Of a DNA stretch of 48,772 nucleotides, positions 9,355 to 16,285 are shown in pieces; position 1 is the stretch's first letter, and each line of letters opens with the position of its first letter. A program made the position numbers and the translations under genes. Origin of the DNA: Clostridia bacterium (lineage in GTDB: Bacteria > Bacillota > Clostridia > RUG12999); NCBI GenBank assembly GCA_022801925.1, contig JAAWTG010000019.1, forward strand, positions 1 to 48,772, written 5' to 3'. Under the pieces are notes generated by a model. That model worked only from the letters and a program-made list of their open reading frames with translations. It searched no databases and was not told the origin of the DNA.

Positions 9355-10827
9355 ATGAAACGAGGAAGCGGTATATTACTGCATATATCATCCCTGCCTT
9401 CTCCCTATGGCATTGGCACCATGGGGAAATGCGCCTATGAATTCATTGACTTTTTAAAGAAAAGCGGGCAAAGCTATTGGCAGGTACTGCCGCTTGGCAT
9501 CACCAGTTTTGGCGATTCGCCCTATCAATCCGCCAGCAGTTTTGCCGGCAACCCTTATTTTATTGACTTAGATTTATTGTGCGAATGGGGTATTTTACAG
9601 CCGTCCGATTTGCCGCACCATGATATGACGCCGGGTACCATTGACTATGCCGCCCTATACGAATGGCGTTATGCCCTGCTGCATACCGCCTACCAAAAAG
9701 GCTATGCAGACGTGCAGGAGCAGGTACGGGCATTTGCGACGGAAAACAGCGGTTGGCTGGAGGATTTTGCTCTGTTTATGGCGCTGAAAACAGCGCACCG
9801 CGGCGCGCCGTGGCACATGTGGGAAGAACCGCTGAAACAGCATGAACCATGGGCGTTGGAGCAGGCAAGACGAGACCACGCGGAGGAAATCGGATTCTGG
9901 AAATTCCTGCAATATCTGTTCTACCGGCAGTGGGAAGCGCTGCGCGCCTACGCTCACCAAAATGGTATTACCATCATCGGCGATATCCCCATCTATGCTT
10001 CCCATGACAGCTGCGATGTTTGGAGCAATCCTGATATTTTTATGCTGGACGAAAACAAGAACCTCCTTTTGGTTGCTGGCTGTCCGCCCGACGCGTTTTC
10101 TGCAACAGGACAGCTTTGGGGAAATCCTGTCTACAATTGGGACGTGTTACAAAGCCGCAATTTTGATTGGTGGATAGACCGTCTGCGTCAATGCGGTCGT
10201 TTATTTGACTGCGTTCGTATTGACCATTTCCGCGGTTTCGATGAATTTTGGGGCATTCCCGCTGGCGAAGAAACGGCGGAAAACGGCAAATGGTACCGCG
10301 CCCCCGGTCTGGCACTGTTTCAGGAGGTGCGGCGGCAGCTTCCGGAACTCTCTGTCATTGCTGAAGATTTAGGATTCCTCACTCCCAGCGTGATTCAACT
10401 GCGCGAAACGCTTGGCATCTATGGCACAAAGGTGTTGCTATTCGCTTTTGACCCGCGTGAAGACAGCGACTATCTCCCCCATCACTATACCAAAAATTCT
10501 ATTGTATATACCGGCACGCACGACAACGATACTGTGGAAGGCTGGCGTAAAACCGCCGCGAAAGAAGATACCGCCTTTGCGGCGCAATATTTAAACGAAA
10601 CGCCTGGCGAATATTTGAGTCATGCCTTTGTGCGCAGCGCCTATGCCAGTGTCTCCGATATTGCAATGGTTCCCATGCAAGACCTTTTGGGACTGGACAA
10701 CAGCGCGCGTATGAACACCCCCTCTACCTTGGGCGAAAACTGGTGCTGGCGTATGTTGTCGGAGGATTTATCAAAAGACCTCGCTGAGGAACTGCGCCGG
10801 CTGTCGGTATTATACGGCAGATGCTGA
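9355..10827 (+). CDS. malQ: 4-alpha-glucanotransferase (amylomaltase, GH77)
   Basis: Transfers alpha-1,4-glucan segments between maltodextrins and releases glucose, in the cytoplasm. The 490 residues start with the family-typical KRGSGILLHISSLPSPYGIGTMG. The three GH77 catalytic acids are visible: the nucleophile Asp in CVRIDHFRGFDEFW, the acid/base Glu in VIAEDLGFLTP, and the third Asp in YTGTHDNDTVEGW. Length is typical for the bacterial short form. ATG 9355 has AGGAGG eight bases upstream. glgP follows after 55 bases, so the two enzymes work as a pair: MalQ lengthens short dextrins so that the phosphorylase can use them. Confidence 0.97.
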   Translation: MKRGSGILLHISSLPSPYGIGTMGKCAYEFIDFLKKSGQSYWQVLPLGITSFGDSPYQSASSFAGNPYFIDLDLLCEWGILQPSDLPHHDMTPGTIDYAALYEWRYALLHTAYQKGYADVQEQVRAFATENSGWLEDFALFMALKTAHRGAPWHMWEEPLKQHEPWALEQARRDHAEEIGFWKFLQYLFYRQWEALRAYAHQNGITIIGDIPIYASHDSCDVWSNPDIFMLDENKNLLLVAGCPPDAFSATGQLWGNPVYNWDVLQSRNFDWWIDRLRQCGRLFDCVRIDHFRGFDEFWGIPAGEETAENGKWYRAPGLALFQEVRRQLPELSVIAEDLGFLTPSVIQLRETLGIYGTKVLLFAFDPREDSDYLPHHYTKNSIVYTGTHDNDTVEGWRKTAAKEDTAFAAQYLNETPGEYLSHAFVRSAYASVSDIAMVPMQDLLGLDNSARMNTPSTLGENWCWRMLSEDLSKDLAEELRRLSVLYGRC

Positions 10828-10882
10828 TTTACGGCAGTTCGCCGGTAAATTCAAACACGGAAAGGCAAGTGGTTTTTCTCAT

Positions 10883-13210
10883 ATGAATAAAGAAAATTTC
10901 TCTCAAATTATGAACACCGTTCTCAAAACAGAATTTGCAAAAACACCGGAAACAGCTTCTGTCCGGCAACTCCACTTTGCCATTTCCAAAGCGGTTCTCT
11001 GTGCCGTGCAGGACGCTTGGCAAAAGCAAGAAAACTATGAAGGAAAACAGGTTTGTTATCTTTCCGCGGAATTTTTGATTGGACGCAGTATTTATCAAAA
11101 TTTACTGAATTTAGAGTTAGGCGAAATGGTGAACGATTTACTACAGCCGCTAGGCTATGATTTTTCCTGTTTTGAAGAAATAGAAGACCCTGCCCTCGGA
11201 AACGGCGGACTGGGACGGCTTGCCGCCTGCTTTTTGGATTCTGGTGCGACGCTGCGCTACCGTCTGAACGGCTATGGTATCCGCTATCAGCAAGGATTGT
11301 TCAAACAGCATTTTGAAGACGGATTTCAAAAAGAGGAAGGCGACAACTGGCTGCATTCCCCTGACCCGTGGTCTATCCGTCGCGAAGAAGACGCTGTTTT
11401 GGTGCATTTCGCGGAGGAAACCGTCCGTGCTGTGCCGTACGACATGCCGGTCATCGGCTATAAAAGCGACTGTATTAATACGCTGCGTCTTTGGCAGAGT
11501 GAAGCGGTGCAGGACTTTGATTTTGACCTTTTCAATGCCCAAAACTATGACGAAAGTCTGCAAAACCGAAATGACGCCTCCTACATCTGTATGTCCATTT
11601 ATCCCAACGACGACGGAACAGAGGGAAAACGGCTGCGCCTGAAACAGCAATATTTTATGTGCAGCGCAACCATGCAGGACATTTTGCGTCAATATAAAGC
11701 GAAACATAGCGGAGATTTCAGCGAATTTGGTAAATTCTATGCTGTGCAGCTGAACGACACACACCCCACGCTGGCGATTCCTGAATTTATCCGTTTGCTG
11801 CAAACGCAGGAGCGCCTGCCGTTTGAAACGGCACTCTCCATTGCACGCGAAACTTTTGCCTATACCAATCATACCTTGATGGCAGAAGCACTTGAAACAT
11901 GGGATTTTACGCTGGTGAAAAACACCATTCCAGTAGTGGCGCAAGTGATTGAAGAAATTCACGCATTTATGCTAAAAGAACTTTCGCCGCAAAACACGCT
12001 TCGGATTTTACTAAACGATACGGTACACATGGCAAATCTGGCGGTCTATTGTTCCTTTGCCGTCAACGGCGTTGCCAAAATCCATTCTGAATTGCTGCGC
12101 ACCGAACAAATGAAAGATTGGTATGCTGTTTATCCCGACCGGTTTCAAAACAAAACCAATGGTATCACGCCGCGGCGGTGGATTGGCGTGGCAAATCCAG
12201 AACTGAGCAAATTGATTACGAATTTGCTTGGCTCGGACAGCTGGCTTAAAAACTTAGAGCGGCTCCACGAACTGGAAAAATATGCAGATGATGAGGAAAT
12301 TCTAACTGAATTTATGCAAATCAAAAGCGTGAAAAAGGCGCAGCTTGCAGGCATTCTGCTAGACCGCGAAAATTGTCTGGTAGACCCCACTTCTATGTTT
12401 GACATTCAGGTGAAACGGCTCCACGAATATAAACGGCAGCTCATGAACGCCTTTTGTATTTTGGCAATCTATTATCGGCTCAAAGCAGGAAAATTGCCGA
12501 ATTTCCATCCAATGACCTGCATTTTCGGCGCAAAAGCGGCACCCGGTTACCGACATGCAAAAGGAATTATCAAATATATCAACGAAATTGCGGCGCTGAT
12601 TAACAGCGACCCTGCTGTGAACGGGCTTTTGAAGGTCGTTTTTGTACAAAACTATAATGTATCCTATGCGGAAAAACTGATTCCCGCCGCAGATATTTCC
12701 GAACAGATTTCAACAGCAGGTACGGAAGCCTCCGGCACAGGAAACATGAAATTCATGCTGAACGGCGCCGTAACGCTGGGCACCTATGACGGCGCCAACA
12801 TCGAAATTGTGGAACGTGCCGGCTGGGAAAATAACTATATTTTCGGCTATCATGTGGAAGACTTGGAAAAATTGAAACCGTCTTATCAATCTAAAAAGTG
12901 TTATGAAGAAAACAAAGAACTGAAATTTGTTGTGGATACCTTAATTGACGGCACGTTTGACGATGGCGGCACCGGTTTGTTCAAAGAACTGTATGATTCT
13001 TTGCTCAAAGGCGCAAGCTGGCATATCCCCGACCACTATTTCATTTTTGCCGATTTCAGCAAATATCTTGACACCCGTCTGGCTGCCAATGCCGATTACG
13101 GACAGCCGCTGCTATTTGCACGCAAATGCTGGCTCAATATGACAAGCAGCGGCTATTTTTCCAGTGACCGCACCATAAAAGAATATGCGGCGCAAATTTG
13201 GAATTTATAA
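10883..13210 (+). CDS. glgP: Glycogen/maltodextrin phosphorylase (GT35)
   Basis: Releases glucose-1-phosphate from alpha-1,4-glucans using phosphate and pyridoxal phosphate. The 775 residues hold GRSIYQNLLNLELGE, the EDPALGNGGLGRLAACF glycine loop, QLNDTHPTLAIPE, and near residue 610 the PLP-lysine signature EASGTGNMKFMLNGAVTLGT. The protein is somewhat shorter than the roughly 800-840 residues common in the family, but no catalytic block is missing. The chosen ATG has no strong ribosome site; the best match, GGAAAGG, is about 17 bases away. Initiation may therefore depend on coupling to malQ, whose stop lies 55 bases before. No glycogen synthesis genes are near, which supports a role in dextrin breakdown. 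Confidence 0.96.
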   Translation: MNKENFSQIMNTVLKTEFAKTPETASVRQLHFAISKAVLCAVQDAWQKQENYEGKQVCYLSAEFLIGRSIYQNLLNLELGEMVNDLLQPLGYDFSCFEEIEDPALGNGGLGRLAACFLDSGATLRYRLNGYGIRYQQGLFKQHFEDGFQKEEGDNWLHSPDPWSIRREEDAVLVHFAEETVRAVPYDMPVIGYKSDCINTLRLWQSEAVQDFDFDLFNAQNYDESLQNRNDASYICMSIYPNDDGTEGKRLRLKQQYFMCSATMQDILRQYKAKHSGDFSEFGKFYAVQLNDTHPTLAIPEFIRLLQTQERLPFETALSIARETFAYTNHTLMAEALETWDFTLVKNTIPVVAQVIEEIHAFMLKELSPQNTLRILLNDTVHMANLAVYCSFAVNGVAKIHSELLRTEQMKDWYAVYPDRFQNKTNGITPRRWIGVANPELSKLITNLLGSDSWLKNLERLHELEKYADDEEILTEFMQIKSVKKAQLAGILLDRENCLVDPTSMFDIQVKRLHEYKRQLMNAFCILAIYYRLKAGKLPNFHPMTCIFGAKAAPGYRHAKGIIKYINEIAALINSDPAVNGLLKVVFVQNYNVSYAEKLIPAADISEQISTAGTEASGTGNMKFMLNGAVTLGTYDGANIEIVERAGWENNYIFGYHVEDLEKLKPSYQSKKCYEENKELKFVVDTLIDGTFDDGGTGLFKELYDSLLKGASWHIPDHYFIFADFSKYLDTRLAANADYGQPLLFARKCWLNMTSSGYFSSDRTIKEYAAQIWNL

Positions 13211-13223
13211 ACGATAGATTTTT

Positions 13224-13255
13224 CAGACGCTCTAAATCAATAGAGCGTCTGTTTT
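13224..13255 (+). terminator. Terminator after glgP
   Basis: CAGACGCTCTA (13224-13234) and TAGAGCGTCTG (13241-13251) form an 11-pair stem with a six-base loop, followed by TTTT. It lies 14 bases after the glgP stop and ends the sugar-uptake/malQ/glgP unit. Confidence 0.9.
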
Positions 13256-13287
13256 CACAATTTTAGGAAAAATATGTATAGACAGAC

Positions 13288-13316
13288 TTGATTTTTATGC
13301 CGCTTTCCGCTATACT
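13288..13316 (+). promoter_or_regulatory. Promoter of the 33-residue peptide and cyclophilin
   Basis: TTGATT (13288-13293) and TATACT (13311-13316) with a 17-base spacer, 43 bases upstream of a small open frame with an AGAGGTG ribosome site. Confidence 0.6.
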
Positions 13317-13359
13317 TAAATTAAGGGAATTACTTGGCACAGAAAAGAGGTGACGTCAC

Positions 13360-13461
13360 ATGAAAAAATTGCTCAAATTTTTTAGCGGTCTATGTTGCAT
13401 TTTTGCTTTGTTATGCAGCGTGATTTATTTCCTAAGCACCTTGATGCCGGATTCAGAATAA
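13360..13461 (+). CDS. 33-residue single-helix membrane peptide
   Basis: A short gene. The peptide begins MKKLLKFFSGLCC, with basic residues followed by one hydrophobic helix (about residues 8-28), and ends in the acidic tail PDSE. It is preceded by AAAGAGGTG eight bases before the ATG and by a good promoter, which is why I accept so short a frame. The product would sit in the membrane with a short outer tail, or be a cleaved hydrophobic peptide. No family is recognised. The cyclophilin starts 67 bases later on the same strand without an obvious terminator between, so the two are probably cotranscribed. Confidence 0.5.
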   Translation: MKKLLKFFSGLCCIFALLCSVIYFLSTLMPDSE

Positions 13462-13528
13462 CTTTTTCTTGTTCATGGGACAACGTTTTTTATAGAAAAC
13501 AACACAAATGTGAAAGGGTGTCATCAAG

Positions 13529-14125
13529 ATGCAAAAGCAAACCAAAATTTTGGTATCAGTCATTGCAGCTATCTGCATTCTCGCAATTGCAGCTATCTGC
13601 GTGATTACATTTACAATCATGAATACAAATAAAGGAGGCAGCAACCATATGGTATTAATCGAAATGGAAGACGGCGCAACAATGAAGGTAGAACTCTATC
13701 CGGAATATGCGCCAAAGACAGTAGCAAACTTTGAGAAACTGGTCAAAGAAGGATTTTATGACGGACTTACGTTCCACCGCGTGATTTCCGGTTTCATGAT
13801 TCAGGGCGGCGACCCGCAGGGAACCGGTATGGGCGGCAGTGATGAAACCATTCCGGGTGAATTTTCTTCTAACGGCTTTAAAAAGAACACGCTCAAACAT
13901 ACACGCGGTGTCATCTCTATGGCACGCAGCAACATGCCGAATTCCGCTTCCAGCCAATTCTTTATTATGCATCAAGATACGCCCTCTTTGGACGGAAGCT
14001 ATGCTGCATTTGGGAAAGTGATTGAAGGCATTGAAGAAGTGGACAAAATTGCATCTGTCCAGACAGACATGTCAGACAAACCGTTGACGCCGGTAGTGAT
14101 TAAGCGTATGACAATGGTTGAATAA
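13529..14125 (+). CDS. Peptidyl-prolyl cis-trans isomerase, cyclophilin type, membrane-anchored
   Basis: Isomerises X-Pro bonds during protein folding. The C-terminal 158 residues are a complete cyclophilin: LTFHRVISGFMIQGGDPQGT with the catalytic Arg, SMARSNMPNSASSQFFI, and LDGSYAAFGKV. In front is a single hydrophobic helix (about residues 8-31), so the long form should be anchored with the enzyme outside the membrane. ATG 13529 follows GAAAGGGTG. A second ATG at codon 41 (13649) has its own strong AAAGGAGG at proper distance and opens the enzyme domain exactly, so a soluble cytoplasmic form may also be made. The helix is encoded by a tandem duplication. Gram-positive anchored foldases usually help secreted proteins; which role applies here is inference. 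Confidence 0.95.
   Translation: MQKQTKILVSVIAAICILAIAAICVITFTIMNTNKGGSNHMVLIEMEDGATMKVELYPEYAPKTVANFEKLVKEGFYDGLTFHRVISGFMIQGGDPQGTGMGGSDETIPGEFSSNGFKKNTLKHTRGVISMARSNMPNSASSQFFIMHQDTPSLDGSYAAFGKVIEGIEEVDKIASVQTDMSDKPLTPVVIKRMTMVE
13562..13600 (+). repeat. Tandem 24-base repeat inside the cyclophilin membrane helix
   Basis: The 15-base string ATTGCAGCTATCTGC occurs at 13562-13576 and again at 13586-13600, exactly 24 bases (eight codons) apart. The encoded helix therefore repeats IAAIC in register. It looks like an in-frame duplication that lengthened the hydrophobic segment. Confidence 0.85.
13649..13651 (+). promoter_or_regulatory. Internal translation start in the cyclophilin gene
   Basis: AAAGGAGG (13631-13638) lies 10 bases before an in-frame ATG at codon 41, immediately before the first strand of the isomerase domain (MVLIEMEDG). 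It is a better ribosome site than that of the annotated start and would yield a 158-residue cytoplasmic enzyme from the same message. Confidence 0.6.
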
Positions 14126-14132
14126 CTCCCAT

Positions 14133-14167
14133 GCCCGGGACATGAAACCATGTTTCGGGCTGTTTTT
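14133..14167 (+). terminator. Terminator after the cyclophilin gene
   Basis: GCCCGGGACATG pairs with CATGTTTCGGGC (two G-T pairs) around a four-base loop, followed by TGTTTTT. It begins eight bases after the stop codon. Confidence 0.85.
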
Positions 14168-14226
14168 CTGTTGTTTTGATTTTTCCGGTTTGTTTAAAGT
14201 TTATTCATATCTTATCCATATATCAA

Positions 14227-14235
14227 TGGTATACT
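14227..14235 (+). promoter_or_regulatory. Extended -10 promoter of the receiver gene
   Basis: TGGTATACT is an extended -10 element (TG, one base, TATACT) 73 bases before the ATG of the receiver-domain gene. No -35 match lies at 16-18 bases. The rest of 14168-14308 is A+T-rich and shows nothing else. Confidence 0.4.
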
Positions 14236-14308
14236 GATTTTAGTAAGTACATCGACGACATAAATATCAATAAAATTATCTTTTTTACGAATAAAGGAGT
14301 TGCTATCC

Positions 14309-14710
14309 ATGAGAGAACAAACCATTCTGGTAGCGGATGACCAAATGTTTATCCGCCGCATTATTTCCGATTATTTGGAAAATGCAAACTATCATGTGAT
14401 GGAAGCGAAAAACGGCCTGGAAGCATTGGAACTTTTTTGCGCCAACCAACAGACCATTGATTTAGTTATATTGGACATTATGATGCCGGAACTGGACGGA
14501 CTAGAGGTTTGCGAACGGATTCGCGACATCTCCTCTGTTCCTGTCATTATGCTGACTGCAAGCGATGATGATAACAACGAAATCAAAGGGCTGCGACTCG
14601 GCGTGGATGAATATATGAAAAAACCCTTTGATAACAAGGAATTGGTGCAGATTGTCAACCGTCTCCTTGGAAATTCCAATACGCAAAATCAAAACGTAAT
14701 GAATCTATAA
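14309..14710 (+). CDS. Stand-alone response-regulator receiver domain (CheY-like)
   Basis: A 133-residue protein made only of a phosphoacceptor receiver domain. The acidic pocket is in ILVADDQMFIRR near the N terminus and the phosphorylated Asp in LVILDIMMPELDGLEVC (about residue 53). The conserved Thr is in VIMLTASD, and the Lys/Pro switch in EYMKKPFD. No DNA-binding or enzymatic output domain follows, so it acts by protein contact, in a phosphorelay or as a motor/effector regulator. No histidine kinase or chemotaxis gene is near. A TTG three codons upstream is in frame, but ATG 14309 follows AAAGGAG at nine bases and fits better. The last 15 residues are an Asn/Gln-rich tail. Confidence 0.92.
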   Translation: MREQTILVADDQMFIRRIISDYLENANYHVMEAKNGLEALELFCANQQTIDLVILDIMMPELDGLEVCERIRDISSVPVIMLTASDDDNNEIKGLRLGVDEYMKKPFDNKELVQIVNRLLGNSNTQNQNVMNL

Positions 14711-14749
14711 AGAATCCGTTCTATGATTTAAAAAAAATTATATTAATAC

Positions 14750-14784
14750 GCCTTATCCGCCCACGGTAAGGCATCGCATTTTTA
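14750..14784 (+). terminator. Possible weak terminator after the receiver gene
   Basis: GCCTTATCCG and CGGTAAGGC pair with one bulge around a four-base loop; a run of five T lies seven bases further. The offset T run makes this a weak call. Confidence 0.35.
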
Positions 14785-14819
14785 TGATTATTTGTGGGCA
14801 GAAAGGCTATGGATAGTAT

Positions 14820-15767
14820 ATGGCTTGTATTGTAGAAGATATTACATATCGCTCCGCCTGCGGTCGCGGCAAGATTTATGCAAAAAAATGGTATCAGAAA
14901 AATGCTTATAAAGAAACCGAATACAAAGGAATTGTTCAGATATCCCACGGTTTAAATGAGCATATCGGCTATTACGATGTCTTTGCGCGGCAGCTTGCCG
15001 AGGCAGGTTATATCGTTTGTGCGAGCGACCATTTGGGGCACGGTCAGTCCGCTATCACCCCACTTTTGACAGGGTATTTCGGCGAACAATATGGTTATCT
15101 ATACTTAGTGGAGGATATGTATGCGCTCTTGGAACTCATGCGCAAAAAGTATCCCGACCTCCCCTATTTTTTCTTTGGACAAGGTATCGGCGCATATCCG
15201 GTTCAACTTTTATTGCAAGAGCATGATGAATCGGTTCAAGGAATCATATTATCCGGCTGCACAGATAAGCTGCCCGGTTCTTTTTGGAAACGCCCGCTTA
15301 CGAATATAGTGTATCAAATAAAGGGTTCCACGTCCAAATATAAATTTTTAAACCGTCTTTTCTACCGCCCGCTGTGCGGAAACGTCAAAAAGACAAAAGC
15401 GCCATGGACATGGCTCTCCCGCAACGAGTCCTTCTCAGCGGAGTTCACTGCGGATTCCGCCTGCAATTTTGAACTGACGAACGTTGGACTGCGCGATATT
15501 TATATTTTAGAACAAAAAACATCTTCCGGTGCTTGGTATACGCATTTCCCACAGCAGACAGCCGCTTTTCTGCTTTCCGGAAGCGACGACCGATTGACGC
15601 ACGGCGGTGCGAATATCAAACGTATGGCGCAGCGGCTTCAAAAGAGCGGAAGCGCGCATATTGATTTCAAATTATATTCGGGCGCGCGCCATGCACTGCT
15701 GCAAGATACTTGCAAAGACGCAGTTACTGTGGATATCATTTCTTGGCTGGAATCACAATCTCATTAA
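14820..15767 (+). CDS. Alpha/beta hydrolase of the monoacylglycerol-lipase type, nucleophile lost
   Basis: A 315-residue alpha/beta-hydrolase-fold protein of the serine aminopeptidase S33 / monoglyceride lipase group. It shows GIVQISHGLNEHIGYYDVFA (oxyanion HG) and YIVCASDHLGHGQS. The nucleophile elbow, normally G-H-S-x-G, reads G-Q-G-I-G at 120-124, so Gly122 stands where the catalytic Ser should be. The other two triad residues seem kept: Asp in LLSGSDDRLTHGG and His in LYSGARHALL. By family knowledge it should not work as an ordinary serine esterase. It may be a binding or regulatory pseudoenzyme, or carry a recent mutation, since AGT to GGT is one change. The ribosome site is weak (GAAAGG, about 13 bases away). 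Confidence 0.85.
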   Translation: MACIVEDITYRSACGRGKIYAKKWYQKNAYKETEYKGIVQISHGLNEHIGYYDVFARQLAEAGYIVCASDHLGHGQSAITPLLTGYFGEQYGYLYLVEDMYALLELMRKKYPDLPYFFFGQGIGAYPVQLLLQEHDESVQGIILSGCTDKLPGSFWKRPLTNIVYQIKGSTSKYKFLNRLFYRPLCGNVKKTKAPWTWLSRNESFSAEFTADSACNFELTNVGLRDIYILEQKTSSGAWYTHFPQQTAAFLLSGSDDRLTHGGANIKRMAQRLQKSGSAHIDFKLYSGARHALLQDTCKDAVTVDIISWLESQSH

Positions 15768-15769
15768 AC

Positions 15770-15817
15770 AAAAAACCGCTTTTCTATGGAGTATTCCATA
15801 GCGAAAGCGGTTTTTTT
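15770..15817. terminator. Bidirectional terminator between converging genes
   Basis: AAAAAACCGCTTT and its complement AAAGCGGTTTTTT, extended by CTATGGA/TCCATAG, form a long stem with four loop bases. It has A/T runs on both sides and lies between the hydrolase (plus strand) and the spoVT remnant (minus strand), so it can stop both. It was presumably the original spoVT terminator. Confidence 0.9.
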
Positions 15818-15829
15818 GCCCTGCGGCAT

Positions 15830-16285
15830 TTATTCTTCCATTTGTTTTCCCAGAACGCCGGCGGCGGATTGGGCAAGTTTCGTTTCCACTTCACCCATAT
15901 TATCACGTTCTTCGCCTTTTACCATAATCACGCTGCCAATCGCGGATCCTTCTGAGATAATCGGCGCTACCACACCGGCGACATATTTATCAGCACCTTC
16001 CATCACCGGCATTGTCTTGGTGTCACCCATTTTCATAATAAATGTGGATTTTTCGTCCATAATTCTTTCCAGTTCACTGCTGATTCGTTTTTCCATAAAC
16101 TCTTTTTTGGGCGCGCCATAGATTGCCACAATAGAGTCTTTATCAGTGATACAAACCGGATGCCCGCTGGTTTTGGACAAAGTTTCGGCATAGTGGCTTG
16201 CAAATTCGCCCAGTTCCCCAATCGGAGAATATTTTTTGAAAATCACTTCTCCTTCGCGGTTTGTAAAAATTTCTAATGGGTCCCC
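15830..16285 (-). pseudogene. spoVT: 3' part of spoVT (5' end removed by integration)
   Basis: Codons 580-730 of the fused frame match the forespore transcription factor SpoVT, from the last strand of its AbrB-like domain through the GAF-like domain. KYSPIGELGEFASHYAETL and GAIGSV-type sensor strands are recognisable, ending in AGVLGKQMEE. Family members are about 180 residues; roughly the first 30, which hold most of the DNA-contacting swapped-hairpin domain, are absent. As it stands SpoVT cannot be made as a normal regulator unless the element excises and rejoins both halves. The reading frame is undamaged and followed at once by a terminator, so decay has not begun or the part is still used. 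Confidence 0.9.
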
